Translations under genes and position numbers: made by a program
Assembly: GCF_016801025.1 (NCBI RefSeq)
Contig: NZ_CP068983.1
Coordinates: 434,001 to 498,000, forward strand
DNA from: Paradevosia shaoguanensis
GTDB taxonomy: Bacteria; Pseudomonadota; Alphaproteobacteria; Rhizobiales; Devosiaceae
Direction: 5' to 3'
DNA: 64,000 nt
The notes under the pieces: model-generated
The model's input: the letters and a program-made list of their open reading frames with translations, nothing else
Databases searched by the model: none
Told to the model about the DNA's origin: nothing
Shown here: positions 9,186 through 17,268 of the stretch, piece by piece
Position numbering within the stretch: the stretch's first letter is position 1
Layout: every line of letters begins with the position of its first letter

Positions 9186-9473
9186 TCACTTGAGCAGCGC
9201 GAAAGCGTCCGCGAAGAAACCATCGGCCCGCTTGTCATCGTCGGCGTTGCAGCGATCCATGCCCTTGTTGACCAGCTCGTCATACTTGGCCTGGTCGGTC
9301 GGGTGCTGGGTGGTTGCCAGCGCGCGTAGGGCCTTGAGGGCATCTTCGCACGGTACCGGACTGCCATCGGCATTGGTGACCGCGAAAGCCGCGCTAGCCG
9401 CCATTGCAGGCGTCAGCGCTGCGGCCGGAGCGACGAGAGTGGCGATCAGAAGGGCGGTGGCGAACTTGCGCAT
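9186..9473 (-). CDS. Small exported protein of unknown function
   Basis: Protein of 95 residues with a clear Sec signal peptide (MRKFATALLIATLVAPAAAL, cleavage near AMAASA). The mature part is about 65 residues with two cysteines (PCEDALK and DRCNAD) that could form one disulfide, and a C-terminus ending FADAFALLK. I do not recognise the family. The ATG at 9473 is chosen because GGAG lies at good distance and the signal peptide begins there. It is the first gene of a putative operon with a membrane protein and a two-component system, suggesting a periplasmic accessory or signal-binding role. Confidence 0.75.
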   Translation of the reverse strand: MRKFATALLIATLVAPAAALTPAMAASAAFAVTNADGSPVPCEDALKALRALATTQHPTDQAKYDELVNKGMDRCNADDDKRADGFFADAFALLK

Positions 9474-9651
9474 TTGAGATCTCCTTGGGGCCGGAATGGC
9501 CATCAAAGAAGATCGTGCGAGCGCAGGATCACGGTTTCCTGCAACCGGCTATACAGATCTGTAAAGATTCCGCGGTCGAGGGACCGATATGAGTCGTCGA
9601 ACAGACAACCTGACCTTGGAATTCAAGGCTTTCCGCGATTTCCCTGGAAAC

Positions 9652-9726
<75 letters not shown>

Positions 9727-9864
9727 ACGAGCGCGGTTCCTACACGGTTTGCCCGCCGCGTGCAACAGAGTGGATAACCAGTGCAATCTCGGCTTGAACT
9801 GCACAAAGAGCGCGGTTATATACCCCGCACCGGGCCACCCGAACCCGGACGTCTAACGGCTTGG

Positions 9865-9941
9865 CGGAGTATAGCGCAGCCTGGTAGCGCACCTGCTTCG
9901 GGAGCAGGGGGTCGCGTGTTCGAATCACGCTACTCCGACCA
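9865..9941 (+). tRNA. tRNA-Pro (anticodon CGG)
   Basis: CGGAGTA pairs with TACTCCG, followed by discriminator A and encoded CCA (77 bases in all). The D arm contains AGCCTGGTAGCGC, the anticodon arm CCTGC-TTCGGGA-GCAGG gives CGG, and the T arm contains GTTCGAATC. A strong hairpin follows directly. Confidence 0.96.
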
Positions 9942-9945
9942 TTTA

Positions 9946-9975
9946 AGCGGGGGCCAGTGGCCCCCGCTTCCCTTT
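9946..9975 (+). terminator. Terminator of tRNA-Pro
   Basis: AGCGGGGGCC (9946-9955), loop AGT, GGCCCCCGCT (9959-9968) form a perfect 10-base stem followed by TCCCTTTCC. It separates the tRNA from the phosphatase gene that begins at 9997. Confidence 0.6.
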
Positions 9976-9996
9976 CCGGCCAACGTTTCCGTCAAA

Positions 9997-10641
9997 ATGA
10001 GCAAGACCTTCGTCGTCTCGGATCTGCATGGACGCTTCGATCTCTTCGAGGCTGCCCTCGCGCGAATCTCGACCTATTGCCCGCAGGGTACGATCGTCTT
10101 CACCGGAGACTATGTGGATCGCGGGCCGGACAGCCGCCGGATCATCCAGGCACTCAAGGCCGGGCCGAGCGAAGCCTGGCGCTGGATCACGCTCAAGGGC
10201 AACCACGAGGAAATGATGGTTCGCGCCGAACATGATTCGCGCGAACGCGAGCGCTGGCTGGCCAATGGCGGATTGGCGACGTTGGCTTCCTATGACGGCG
10301 CCATATCGACCGAAGACCTCACCTGGGCGGCGAAGCTGCCGATCTATTTCAAGGATGCTCATCGCATCTACGTGCACGCCGGCGTAGATTCGGCCACGCC
10401 GGTGGAAAAGCAGGATGCGGCCACTCTGCTCTGGCTGCGCTATCCACCCGGGAGCGATATCGACTATCCGGGCTTCCACATCGTCCATGGGCATACGCCC
10501 AACCCCGATGGGCCCGAGCTCTATCGTGGGCGCAGCAATCTCGACACGTTGGCAGTGCGGACGGGGCGGCTGGTGGTCGGCGTGTTCGATGACGATCGCC
10601 CGGGCGGTCCGGGCGACCTTATCGAAATTCTTTCGCGCTAG
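9997..10641 (+). CDS. PP1-like serine/threonine phosphatase (metallophosphoesterase)
   Basis: Cytosolic calcineurin-like phosphoesterase of 214 residues. The metal-binding signature is complete: SDLHG (residues 8-12), GDYVDRG near 41, GNHEE near 70, VHAG near 128 and HGHTPN near 165. The set matches bacterial PrpA/PP1-type phosphatases and also symmetrical diadenosine tetraphosphatases; sequence alone does not separate them. The ATG at 9997 is chosen because the SDLHG motif then sits at the usual position; upstream in-frame codons run through the tRNA-Pro gene. Its last codons overlap the convergent SulP gene by four bases. Confidence 0.88.
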   Translation: MSKTFVVSDLHGRFDLFEAALARISTYCPQGTIVFTGDYVDRGPDSRRIIQALKAGPSEAWRWITLKGNHEEMMVRAEHDSRERERWLANGGLATLASYDGAISTEDLTWAAKLPIYFKDAHRIYVHAGVDSATPVEKQDAATLLWLRYPPGSDIDYPGFHIVHGHTPNPDGPELYRGRSNLDTLAVRTGRLVVGVFDDDRPGGPGDLIEILSR

Positions 10642-12389
10642 AGTTTTGCGGCAAGCGCGGCTTCTGGCGGCTCATTATCCTGTCGCGAAGCGGTGGCCGC
10701 CTGCATGGCGTGGTGCTGGCTCAGATGCACGCGACCTTCGAGGCGATCCAGGAACTCGGTGCCGATAAGCCGATCCATGACCGGGCCCTTGACCTCGGAG
10801 AGGTGCAACCGCACGCCCATGTCGCTCAGCTGCAGACGGATCGATTCAAGGCTCTCGAGAGCGGACATGTCGATGGCGTTGATCGCCGAGCACATCAGCA
10901 CAACGTCGGTGACTTCCGGGTTCGAGGCCACCTGCCCGTAGATCAGGTCTTCCAGATAGCGCGCATTGGCGAAATAGAGGCTTTCGTCCACGCGTATCGA
11001 AAGAATGCCCGGGATGGTTTCGACGGCATGTCGCTTGACGTTGCGATAATGCTCGGTGCCGGGCACGCGGCCGACAATGGCGGCATGAGGCTTGGAGGAG
11101 CGATAGAGGAAGACGAGGATGGAGGTGCCGACCCCGAGCACGATTCCGACTTCGACGCCAAGCAGCAGCGTGCCGGCGATGGTGACGGCCACCGCAGCAA
11201 AGTCGGTCCTTGAATAAGACCAGGCACGCTTGAGCATGCCGAAATCGACCAGCGTCAGCACTGCGATGACGATCGTGGCGGAAAGGGTCGCCTTGGGCAG
11301 CACAGCCAGGAAAGGTGTCAACAACAGGGTCGCCCCGGCGATGCCAATTGCCGTGAATGCACCGGCTGCCGGCGTTGCGGCACCAGCATCGAAATTGACG
11401 ACCGAGCGGGCGAAGCCGCCCGTCACAGGATAGCCGCCGCCGATGCCGGCGGCGATATTGGCGGCGCCCAGCGCAATCAGCTCCTGGTTCGGTTCGATGC
11501 GCTCGCGGCGCTTGGCCGCGAGTGTCTGCGCCACCGAAACGGATTCGACAAAGCCAACAATGGAGATGATGAGCGCGGGAAGCGCCAGCGCCTCGACCAA
11601 ATCGAGCGAGAAGTGCGGCACGGCAAGGACAGGCAGGCCCTGTGGCACGTCACCGACCAGCGCCACGCCTTTTCCGTCCAGATCGAAGGCGACCGAAAGC
11701 GCCATGGTTAGAAAGATCACGAAGACCGGACCCGAGCGCACGATGACCTTGGCGACACCTTTACCCAAGCCGAAACGCTCGAGCCAGTTGCGCAAGTCGA
11801 GGCGAATCCACAGCAGCAGAGCCAGCGACAAAAGGCCTATGCCGAGCGTGTAGTAGTTGATGTGGCCGATATTGGCGAAGATCGAGGCCAGCAGCTCCGG
11901 CATGGCATGGCCATCCGACTTGATGCCGAGCAACCCGCCGATCTGGCTGGTCGCAATGATGATCCCCGATGCGGTGATGAAGCCAGAGATGACGGGGTGT
12001 GAAAGAAAGTTGGCGATGAAGCCGAGCCGGAAAAGGCCCATCAACGCCAGCATTCCACCCGACAACAGCGCGAGGACAATGGCGGCGCTGGTGTAGTCGG
12101 CCGTGCCCTGCGCGGCCAGCCGGCCGATGGCGGCGGCCGTCATCAGCGAGACGACGGCAACCGGCCCGACGGCAAGTGCGGAGGACGTGCCGAAAATCGC
12201 ATAGGCGACCAGCGGCAGGATCGATGCGTAGAGCCCCACTTCCGGCGGCAACCCGGCGAGCAGCGCATAGGCCAGGGATTGCGGGATGAGCATGATGGTG
12301 ACGATGACCGCAGCCACCAGGTCGCTCCCCAACGTCTGGCGGTCATAGCGCCGCCCCCAGGTGAGGATCGGAAAGAAGCTCTTGAGCAT
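10638..12389 (-). CDS. SulP family inorganic anion transporter with STAS domain
   Basis: Inner-membrane anion transporter of 583 residues. The N-terminal part (about 1-430) has the SulP core with SLAYALLAGLPPEVGLYASILPL near residue 40 and repeated hydrophobic segments; the C-terminal part (about 440-560) is a cytoplasmic STAS domain (RVDESLYFANARYLEDLI, then VLMCSAINAIDMSALESLESI). It is the last gene of the five-gene operon that starts at 14516, six bases after the sulfurtransferase gene. SulP proteins carry sulfate, bicarbonate or dicarboxylates; the operon context (persulfide dioxygenase, sulfurtransferase) favours export of sulfite/sulfate or uptake of a sulfur oxyanion. Confidence 0.92.
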   Translation of the reverse strand: MLKSFFPILTWGRRYDRQTLGSDLVAAVIVTIMLIPQSLAYALLAGLPPEVGLYASILPLVAYAIFGTSSALAVGPVAVVSLMTAAAIGRLAAQGTADYTSAAIVLALLSGGMLALMGLFRLGFIANFLSHPVISGFITASGIIIATSQIGGLLGIKSDGHAMPELLASIFANIGHINYYTLGIGLLSLALLLWIRLDLRNWLERFGLGKGVAKVIVRSGPVFVIFLTMALSVAFDLDGKGVALVGDVPQGLPVLAVPHFSLDLVEALALPALIISIVGFVESVSVAQTLAAKRRERIEPNQELIALGAANIAAGIGGGYPVTGGFARSVVNFDAGAATPAAGAFTAIGIAGATLLLTPFLAVLPKATLSATIVIAVLTLVDFGMLKRAWSYSRTDFAAVAVTIAGTLLLGVEVGIVLGVGTSILVFLYRSSKPHAAIVGRVPGTEHYRNVKRHAVETIPGILSIRVDESLYFANARYLEDLIYGQVASNPEVTDVVLMCSAINAIDMSALESLESIRLQLSDMGVRLHLSEVKGPVMDRLIGTEFLDRLEGRVHLSQHHAMQAATASRQDNEPPEAALAAKL

Positions 12390-12395
12390 CGCGAA

Positions 12396-12722
12396 CTATC
12401 TGTTGATGGCCGCGTAGAGTGAACCAGCGCGAGCGCCGGAGCGGCAATAGCCCAGAACGGGGCGTTCGAATTCGGCCATGGCCTGTTCGAAGCGGATGAG
12501 CTGCCCTTCACCGGCCATGCCCGAAACCGGGATGTGCACGGCCTTGAGCCCGTGGCGCTCGGCTTCGGCGGCGACGGCGGCAAAGCTGGGCTGGCCCGGC
12601 TCTTCGTCATCCGGTCGTGCACAGACGATGGCCTTGAAGCCGGCCTTGGCGATGGCGTCGATATCTGAGGGCAGAATCTGCCCCGTGATCGAGAATTGCT
12701 CGTCGATCTTGCGGATATTCAT
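12396..12722 (-). CDS. DUF442/TIGR01244-family sulfurtransferase
   Basis: Small cytosolic protein of 108 residues with a phosphatase/rhodanese-like fold. The active loop CRSGARAGSL near residue 94 has the Cys-x5-Arg form, and the N-terminus (ITGQILPSDIDAIAKAGFKAIVCARPDDEEPGQP) is typical of DUF442 domains. In the Blh proteins of Xylella and Agrobacterium this domain is fused to a persulfide dioxygenase; here the two are separate adjacent genes (16-base gap), which supports a common pathway: the dioxygenase makes sulfite and this domain passes on sulfane sulfur. Co-transcribed with 12739-13632. Confidence 0.88.
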   Translation of the reverse strand: MNIRKIDEQFSITGQILPSDIDAIAKAGFKAIVCARPDDEEPGQPSFAAVAAEAERHGLKAVHIPVSGMAGEGQLIRFEQAMAEFERPVLGYCRSGARAGSLYAAINR

Positions 12723-12738
12723 AGCGGTACTTTTCTGG

Positions 12739-13632
12739 CTAGAGGCCGTTCACCGGCACCTTGAGGAAAACATTGCCGTCGTCATCCTTGGGTGGCAGGC
12801 GCCCTGCCCGCATGTTCACCTGCAGCGACGGGATGATGAGACGCGGCATTGCCAGGGTCGCGTCGCGGGCTTCGCGCATGGCGACGAACGCGTCTTCGGT
12901 CGTATCCTTGCCAACATGGATATTGTGCTCGCGCTCGTCCGCGACCGTGGTCTCCCACTGGATGTCGCGACCGTTCGGGCCGTAGTCGTGGCACATGAAG
13001 AGGCGCATCTCGCGCGGGAGGGACAGCACGCGCTGGATCGAGCGATAGAGCGTGCGGGCATCGCCGCCGGGGAAGTCGGCACGGGCCGAGCCACCATCGG
13101 GCATGAACAGCGTGTCGCCGACAAAGGCGGCATCGCCCACCACATGGGTCATGCAGGCCGGCGTGTGGCCCGGCGTGTGCATCACATGGGCGGTCAGCGT
13201 GCCGATCTTGTAGCTGTCGCCATCCTTGAACAGACGGTCGAACTGGCTGCCGTCGCGCTGGAACTCGGTACCTTCGTTGAAGATCTTGCCGAAGGTATCC
13301 TGGACGATGGTGATGTTCTCACCGATCCCCAGCTTGCCGCCGAGCTTGCCCTGGATGTAGGGCGCTCCGGACAGGTGGTCGGCGTGGACATGGGTCTCGA
13401 TCAGCCATTCGAGCTTGAGGTTTTGCTCGCGGATATAGGCGATGATCCGATCGGCACCGTCATAAGTAATGCGACCAGCGGCGTAGTCGATGTCCATCAC
13501 CGAATCGATCACGGCGCAGGCATCGGACGACGGATCCTTGACCACGTAGCTGATCGTGTTGGTCGGCGCGTCGAAGAACGCCGTTACTTCCGGCTTGATG
13601 GAAAGGTCGGGGGTGAAAGGGACCGAGCTCAT
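12739..13632 (-). CDS. Persulfide dioxygenase, MBL-fold (Blh/ETHE1 type)
   Basis: Metallo-beta-lactamase-fold protein of 297 residues that probably oxidises glutathione persulfide to sulfite in the cytosol. Metal ligands are visible: THVHADH near residue 90, HTPGHTP near 155, GDTLFMPDGG near 172 (bridging Asp), and MCHDYGPNG near 215. The sequence continues through a C-terminal segment (PSLQVNMRAGRLPPKDDDGNVFLKVPVN) characteristic of the bacterial Blh branch. It is the third gene of the operon facing the BigR-like repressor, matching the known bigR-blh pairing used in sulfide detoxification. Confidence 0.92.
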   Translation of the reverse strand: MSSVPFTPDLSIKPEVTAFFDAPTNTISYVVKDPSSDACAVIDSVMDIDYAAGRITYDGADRIIAYIREQNLKLEWLIETHVHADHLSGAPYIQGKLGGKLGIGENITIVQDTFGKIFNEGTEFQRDGSQFDRLFKDGDSYKIGTLTAHVMHTPGHTPACMTHVVGDAAFVGDTLFMPDGGSARADFPGGDARTLYRSIQRVLSLPREMRLFMCHDYGPNGRDIQWETTVADEREHNIHVGKDTTEDAFVAMREARDATLAMPRLIIPSLQVNMRAGRLPPKDDDGNVFLKVPVNGL

Positions 13633-13644
13633 ATCTTTCTCCTG

Positions 13645-14085
13645 TCACGCAGTCTTGGGCGTACGCGGGTCGAGCACGCTTCTGGCCAACCGGGCCAGCG
13701 CCATGCCTACGGCCATCGCGGCCACGAAAATCCAGGCGGAACTCTCGCCCAAACCGAGGGCCGGGATCGCGCCGCCCGGGCAGAACCCTGTTATACCCCA
13801 TCCAATACCGAATAGGGCGGAACCTGCAATGAGCGGAACGTCTATCGTCCGCCGAGTCGGCAGGTGGAAGCGGGTGTCGAGAATCGGTCGCGGCCTGGCC
13901 AGGACAAAGCGATAGCCGATGGCCGTTACTGCCAGCGCGCCAGCCATCACGAAGGCAAGCGAGGGATCCCAATTGCCCGCGATATCGAAGAAATTGAGGA
14001 CCTTGGCTGGGTTGATCATACCGGAGATGGCGATACCCATGCCGAAGACGATGCCGATCAACCCGGCCATGACGACGCGTCCCAT
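13645..14085 (-). CDS. Half-size YeeE/YedE membrane protein (second half)
   Basis: Membrane protein of 146 residues, about four hydrophobic segments, one half of a YeeE/YedE (sulfur transport, DUF395) protein. The conserved Cys lies in GITGFCPGGAIPALG. The ATG at 14085 shares one base with the stop of the preceding half gene (TGATG), so the two are translationally coupled and probably assemble as a heterodimer equal to one full-length protein. It may import thiosulfate or another sulfane-sulfur species for the downstream persulfide dioxygenase. Confidence 0.88.
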   Translation of the reverse strand: MGRVVMAGLIGIVFGMGIAISGMINPAKVLNFFDIAGNWDPSLAFVMAGALAVTAIGYRFVLARPRPILDTRFHLPTRRTIDVPLIAGSALFGIGWGITGFCPGGAIPALGLGESSAWIFVAAMAVGMALARLARSVLDPRTPKTA

Positions 14086-14516
14086 CAGAAGGCTCCCAGG
14101 ACGTGGCGCGCGACATAGACGGTCGCGAATGCTGCCAGCATGAAAGTTGCGGTCGCGACGATGGAGCGCGACGAAAGCCGGGCAATTCCGCATACACCGT
14201 GTCCGGACGTGCAACCGCCGCCAAACGAAACGCCGATGCCGACCACAATCCCGCCGACGATGAGTAGTGGGACTGGTACGATGTTCGTGAAGCTCACCGC
14301 CTGCCCCGAGACTGCGAGGACAAGAACCGGGGCGATGATCGCGCCCACCAGAAAGGCTGCTCGCCAGCCCCAGTCGCCCGCTATCGGGCGGAGGGCGCCG
14401 GCAAGAATGCCGGTCATCCCAGCGATCCGGCCGTGGAAAGCCATCAACAGCACAGCCGAGAGGCCTATCAGCATGCCGCCCGCCAGCGCGGGAAGCGGCG
14501 TGAACTCGGTCAGCAT
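14085..14516 (-). CDS. Half-size YeeE/YedE membrane protein (first half)
   Basis: Membrane protein of 143 residues. It carries the conserved Cys-containing signature GVSFGGGCTSGHGVCGIARLS of the YeeE family. The ATG at 14516 is chosen because GAGGTG lies seven bases upstream; an upstream in-frame start would extend into the operator region. It is the first gene of the five-gene operon, divergent from the BigR-like regulator with the operator between them (14584-14616), and overlaps the next gene by one base. Confidence 0.9.
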   Translation of the reverse strand: MLTEFTPLPALAGGMLIGLSAVLLMAFHGRIAGMTGILAGALRPIAGDWGWRAAFLVGAIIAPVLVLAVSGQAVSFTNIVPVPLLIVGGIVVGIGVSFGGGCTSGHGVCGIARLSSRSIVATATFMLAAFATVYVARHVLGAF

Positions 14517-14583
14517 TGCGGGTTCACCTCGAAGACCATCATTCGCTCCTTGAAACACGCGTCGATCGCGTAGATATTGCTAT

Positions 14584-14597
14584 TACGCATATTCGTA
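14584..14597. promoter_or_regulatory. Second, imperfect palindrome next to the BigR operator
   Basis: TACGCATATTCGTA is a 14-base near-palindrome with one mismatched pair (positions 5 and 10). It abuts the perfect palindrome at 14597 and could be a second regulator site or part of the promoter of the divergent sulfur operon. Confidence 0.35.
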
Positions 14598-14616
14598 TAT
14601 TAGAACTTTCTAATAT
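14597..14616. promoter_or_regulatory. BigR-like operator
   Basis: ATATTAGAA-CT-TTCTAATAT is a perfect palindrome with 9-base arms. It runs into the start region of the regulator gene (ATG at 14615) and lies 81 bases before the divergent operon start at 14516. BigR of Agrobacterium and Xylella is known to bind an AT-rich palindrome of this kind between its own gene and blh, so this site should repress both directions. Confidence 0.75.
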
Positions 14617-14917
14617 GATCAAGATGGAAATCGCAAAACTTGAGAGCAAGGCGGAGGAAGCCACGGTCCTGCTGACCGCCATGGCCAATCCCAAGCGGCT
14701 GCTCATCCTGTGCGAATTGCTGAATGGCGAGAGAAATGTCAGCGAACTGGGGGAAAAGGTCGGGCTGGCGCAGTCGCCGCTTTCCCAGCACCTCTCAAAG
14801 CTGCGCGCCTGGAACATGGTCAAGACCCGGCGCGACGGGCAGCAAGTCTACTACACCATCGCCTCGGATGAAGTGCGGCAGGTGATCGAGACGCTTTATC
14901 GCATCTACTGCGCCTGA
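14615..14917 (+). CDS. bigR: BigR-like ArsR-family redox/sulfur-responsive repressor
   Basis: Cytosolic winged-helix repressor of 100 residues. The DNA-reading helix is in GLAQSPLSQHLSKLR. Cys33 (LLILCELLNGE) and Cys99 (RIYCA) sit where BigR, YgaV and SqrR carry the cysteine pair that forms a disulfide or polysulfide bridge and releases DNA. The start could be the ATG at 14615, inside the operator, or at 14624; there is no clear Shine-Dalgarno for either, so a leaderless or near-leaderless transcript is possible. It faces the persulfide-oxidation operon on one side and meets the CcdA gene tail to tail, four bases apart, on the other. Confidence 0.88.
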   Translation: MIKMEIAKLESKAEEATVLLTAMANPKRLLILCELLNGERNVSELGEKVGLAQSPLSQHLSKLRAWNMVKTRRDGQQVYYTIASDEVRQVIETLYRIYCA

Positions 14918-14921
14918 ACCG

Positions 14922-15638
14922 TCAGGGCTTCGGCTCCCAACCCGTGAGCGCCAATTCCCAATTCGGGAACCAGGTCAGGAGCTGCACCTGGATCGCGCGG
15001 TCCCAGCCGAACCAGATCGCCAGGCCGGTCAGCACCAATAGGCCACCCATTACCTTCTGGATCAGTTCGGCATTGGCCTGGAACCAGCCGAGCCTCTTCA
15101 CCAGCTTGCGGCCGCCGAAGACGATGGCCGCCATGGGCAGCGCCGTGCCGAGCGAGAAGGCCAGCGTGACGGCGAGCGCGCCAGCATTGACCTGCTGATT
15201 GAGCGCCAGGGTGATGACCGAGGCCATGATCGGTCCCACGCAAGGGCTCCAGGCCAGCCCCAGCCCGGCGCCCGCAGCAAACCCGCCACCGAACCCGTCG
15301 CCGGGGCCACCTGCCGGCACGAGCCGGGCCAGGGAACCCGCCAGCCGTTCGAAGGCGCCATGCAGCACAGGCACAATCAGCGTCAGACCAAGGACGATCA
15401 ACACAACGGCCGCAAGCGTCCGGTTGAGATCTGGAGGCACGCCCAGCGAACGCACCAGAAAGCTCAGCGCAAGCGTTGCGAGCGTAAAGGTGCCGACGAA
15501 GCCGACGATGACTCCGAACGGGCGCGCCCTGCCCTCCTGCGTCGACACCGCCAGTATGACCGGAAGCAGCGGCAGCACGCACGGCGAGAGCACCGTGACG
15601 ATGCCTGCCACGAAAGCAAAAAGGACGGTAGGAAGCAT
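14922..15638 (-). CDS. CcdA/DsbD-like membrane electron transporter
   Basis: Inner-membrane thiol-disulfide transporter of 238 residues with six hydrophobic segments. The two redox cysteines are in LSPCVLPLLP (TM1) and WSPCVGPIM (TM4), the standard CcdA arrangement. It would take electrons from cytosolic thioredoxin and hand them to the periplasmic thioredoxin encoded just upstream, whose stop codon shares one base with this start (TGATG). The pair resembles SoxV/SoxW of sulfur-oxidising bacteria, and the context (BigR, rhodanese, YeeE genes) favours reduction of periplasmic sulfur carriers over cytochrome c maturation. Confidence 0.9.
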   Translation of the reverse strand: MLPTVLFAFVAGIVTVLSPCVLPLLPVILAVSTQEGRARPFGVIVGFVGTFTLATLALSFLVRSLGVPPDLNRTLAAVVLIVLGLTLIVPVLHGAFERLAGSLARLVPAGGPGDGFGGGFAAGAGLGLAWSPCVGPIMASVITLALNQQVNAGALAVTLAFSLGTALPMAAIVFGGRKLVKRLGWFQANAELIQKVMGGLLVLTGLAIWFGWDRAIQVQLLTWFPNWELALTGWEPKP

Positions 15639-16060
15639 CAGGAAGCGGTATTGGCGTTCAGGCCATCCACTCCGCCGCTATTCCAGGATTTGACACCCTG
15701 CGCTTTGCTGTCGAGCAGCACGAAGGTGTCCTGGTAGGTCACGCCATACTTGCTCTTGAGCGCCGCCTCCTTGTCGTAGTCGGCGATCACCAGCGTCAGG
15801 TCGGGATTCACTTCGGACCAGCGAGCGTTGAGCTCGGTGACCGTCGCGCGGCAATTCGGGCACCAGCTGGCGAAGAAAAACACCACCGTCTTGCCCTTGG
15901 CGGCAAGCGCATCGAGTTGCGCTTCATTCTCGAAGGAAAGCACCACTGCTCCCGGCGCTGCCTGCTCCGCGGCGGGCGGCGCAGCTTGCGCAAGCACGAC
16001 CGTATGCAACCCTAAGGTTGCCAAAATCACGAAGGCCAAACGAAGCAATTTCTGGGGCAT
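15638..16060 (-). CDS. Periplasmic thioredoxin-family protein (SoxW/TlpA-like)
   Basis: Exported thioredoxin-fold protein of 140 residues. A Sec signal (MPQKLLRLAFVILATLGL, cleavage near VLAQAA) is followed by a short Ala/Pro linker and a domain with the redox motif ASWCPNCRATV and a cis-Pro region (GVTYQDTFVLLD, where Asp-Thr replaces the usual cis-Pro pair, so the match there is imperfect). Coupled to the CcdA gene by a one-base stop/start overlap. Divergent from the exported rhodanese operon 203 bases away, which suggests it reduces disulfides or persulfides on the exported proteins of that operon. Confidence 0.87.
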   Translation of the reverse strand: MPQKLLRLAFVILATLGLHTVVLAQAAPPAAEQAAPGAVVLSFENEAQLDALAAKGKTVVFFFASWCPNCRATVTELNARWSEVNPDLTLVIADYDKEAALKSKYGVTYQDTFVLLDSKAQGVKSWNSGGVDGLNANTAS

Positions 16061-16263
16061 AGGCGGATATCCAAAGAACGGGGTGCATTATTCCAGCCCC
16101 GTCGGATGTGGGAAATCGCTCGCCGAGAACAATCCTTCGCTCAAAACCCGAGCAGCTAGATAGATTTTTCCTCCCGGCTTCCCGCTTTGGATGGCTATCA
16201 GCCGAACGCGAAAGCGCAGCGTGCCACAATGGCTCAACATTCTTCCACTGTGGGAACTTTCAA

Positions 16264-17184
16264 ATGCGCCTGTCTTTCCTGGGCACCCTCGCTGCCGTCG
16301 CCCTCGTGTCCGTCGCCCCGGCCTATGCCGAACGTCTGACCGACAAGCCGCTGGTCGACTCCGCCTGGCTCGCCGAGCATCTCGGCAACAAGAGCCTCGT
16401 GGTCATCGACATTCGCGATGCCGTCGAAGGCAAGAACCCCTACGACGCCGGCCACGTGCCGGGTGCGGTCAACGCCAGGTATTCCGAATACGGCTGGCGC
16501 ACCACGGTCAACAACATCCCCGGCATGCTTCCGCCCACCGAGCAGATCCAGGGCCTGATCGCCAATCTCGGCGTCAACAATGACAGCCAGGTCGTCATCA
16601 TCCCGGCCGGCACCAATGCCTCCGAATTCGGCGGCGCCACTCGCGTCTACTGGACCTTCAAGGTTCTCGGCCACGACGCCGTGACCATTCTCGATGGCGG
16701 CTATGCTGCCTGGACGAAGGCCAATCAGCAGGTTTCGACCGACGCGACCACTGCCGCTGCCGGCGACTTCAAGGCCGAGTTCCGTCCGGAACTTCTCGCC
16801 GACGTCAAGGAGGTGACCGACGCCATCGCGAGCGACGTCAACCTGATCGATGCCCGTTCGGTGGCCCAGTTCATCGGCAAGGAAAAGACCAACACCGTCC
16901 AGAAGCTCGGCACGGTGCCCTCGGCCGTCAACATCAACTTCGACCAGTTCTATCACCCGGACGTGCCGTCCTTCGCCAACGCCACCGAGATCGCCGAACT
17001 CGTGAAGGCAGCGGGCGTCGCGACCGACAATGGTCTCATCACCTTCTGCAATACCGGCCATCTCGCCTCGATCGCCTGGTTCGGCCTGTCTGAAGTCGAA
17101 GGCATCAAGAATGTGCGCCTCTACGACGGCTCCATGTCCCAGTGGACCGCCGATCCGGCGCGCCCCGTGGTCGCCAGCAACTGA
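16264..17184 (+). CDS. Exported thiosulfate/3-mercaptopyruvate sulfurtransferase (tandem rhodanese)
   Basis: Periplasmic sulfurtransferase of 306 residues. A Sec signal (MRLSFLGTLAAVALVSVAPAYA-ERL) is followed by an N-terminal rhodanese domain (VVIDIRDAVEGKNPYDAGHVPGAVN) and a C-terminal catalytic domain with the active-site loop TFCNTGHLASIAWFGLSE. The catalytic Cys is therefore present in the second domain only, as usual. Export is unusual compared with the cytosolic housekeeping enzyme. The ATG at 16264 gives the signal peptide directly. It is the first gene of the operon with a TsuA-like transporter, a Cys-repeat protein and a His/Cys-rich protein. Confidence 0.93.
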   Translation: MRLSFLGTLAAVALVSVAPAYAERLTDKPLVDSAWLAEHLGNKSLVVIDIRDAVEGKNPYDAGHVPGAVNARYSEYGWRTTVNNIPGMLPPTEQIQGLIANLGVNNDSQVVIIPAGTNASEFGGATRVYWTFKVLGHDAVTILDGGYAAWTKANQQVSTDATTAAAGDFKAEFRPELLADVKEVTDAIASDVNLIDARSVAQFIGKEKTNTVQKLGTVPSAVNINFDQFYHPDVPSFANATEIAELVKAAGVATDNGLITFCNTGHLASIAWFGLSEVEGIKNVRLYDGSMSQWTADPARPVVASN

Positions 17185-17268
17185 CGCGCTTTTCTCGCGC
17201 GCAATATTGCCAACACCTGTTATCGTCCGGGCCGACGCGCCCGGACTTCCTCACTTAGGAATACTTGA

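Noticed and set aside
9781-9996. N-terminal extension of the PP1-like phosphatase
   Set aside because: It would be translated from the tRNA-Pro gene and its terminator; the catalytic fold begins properly at 9997.
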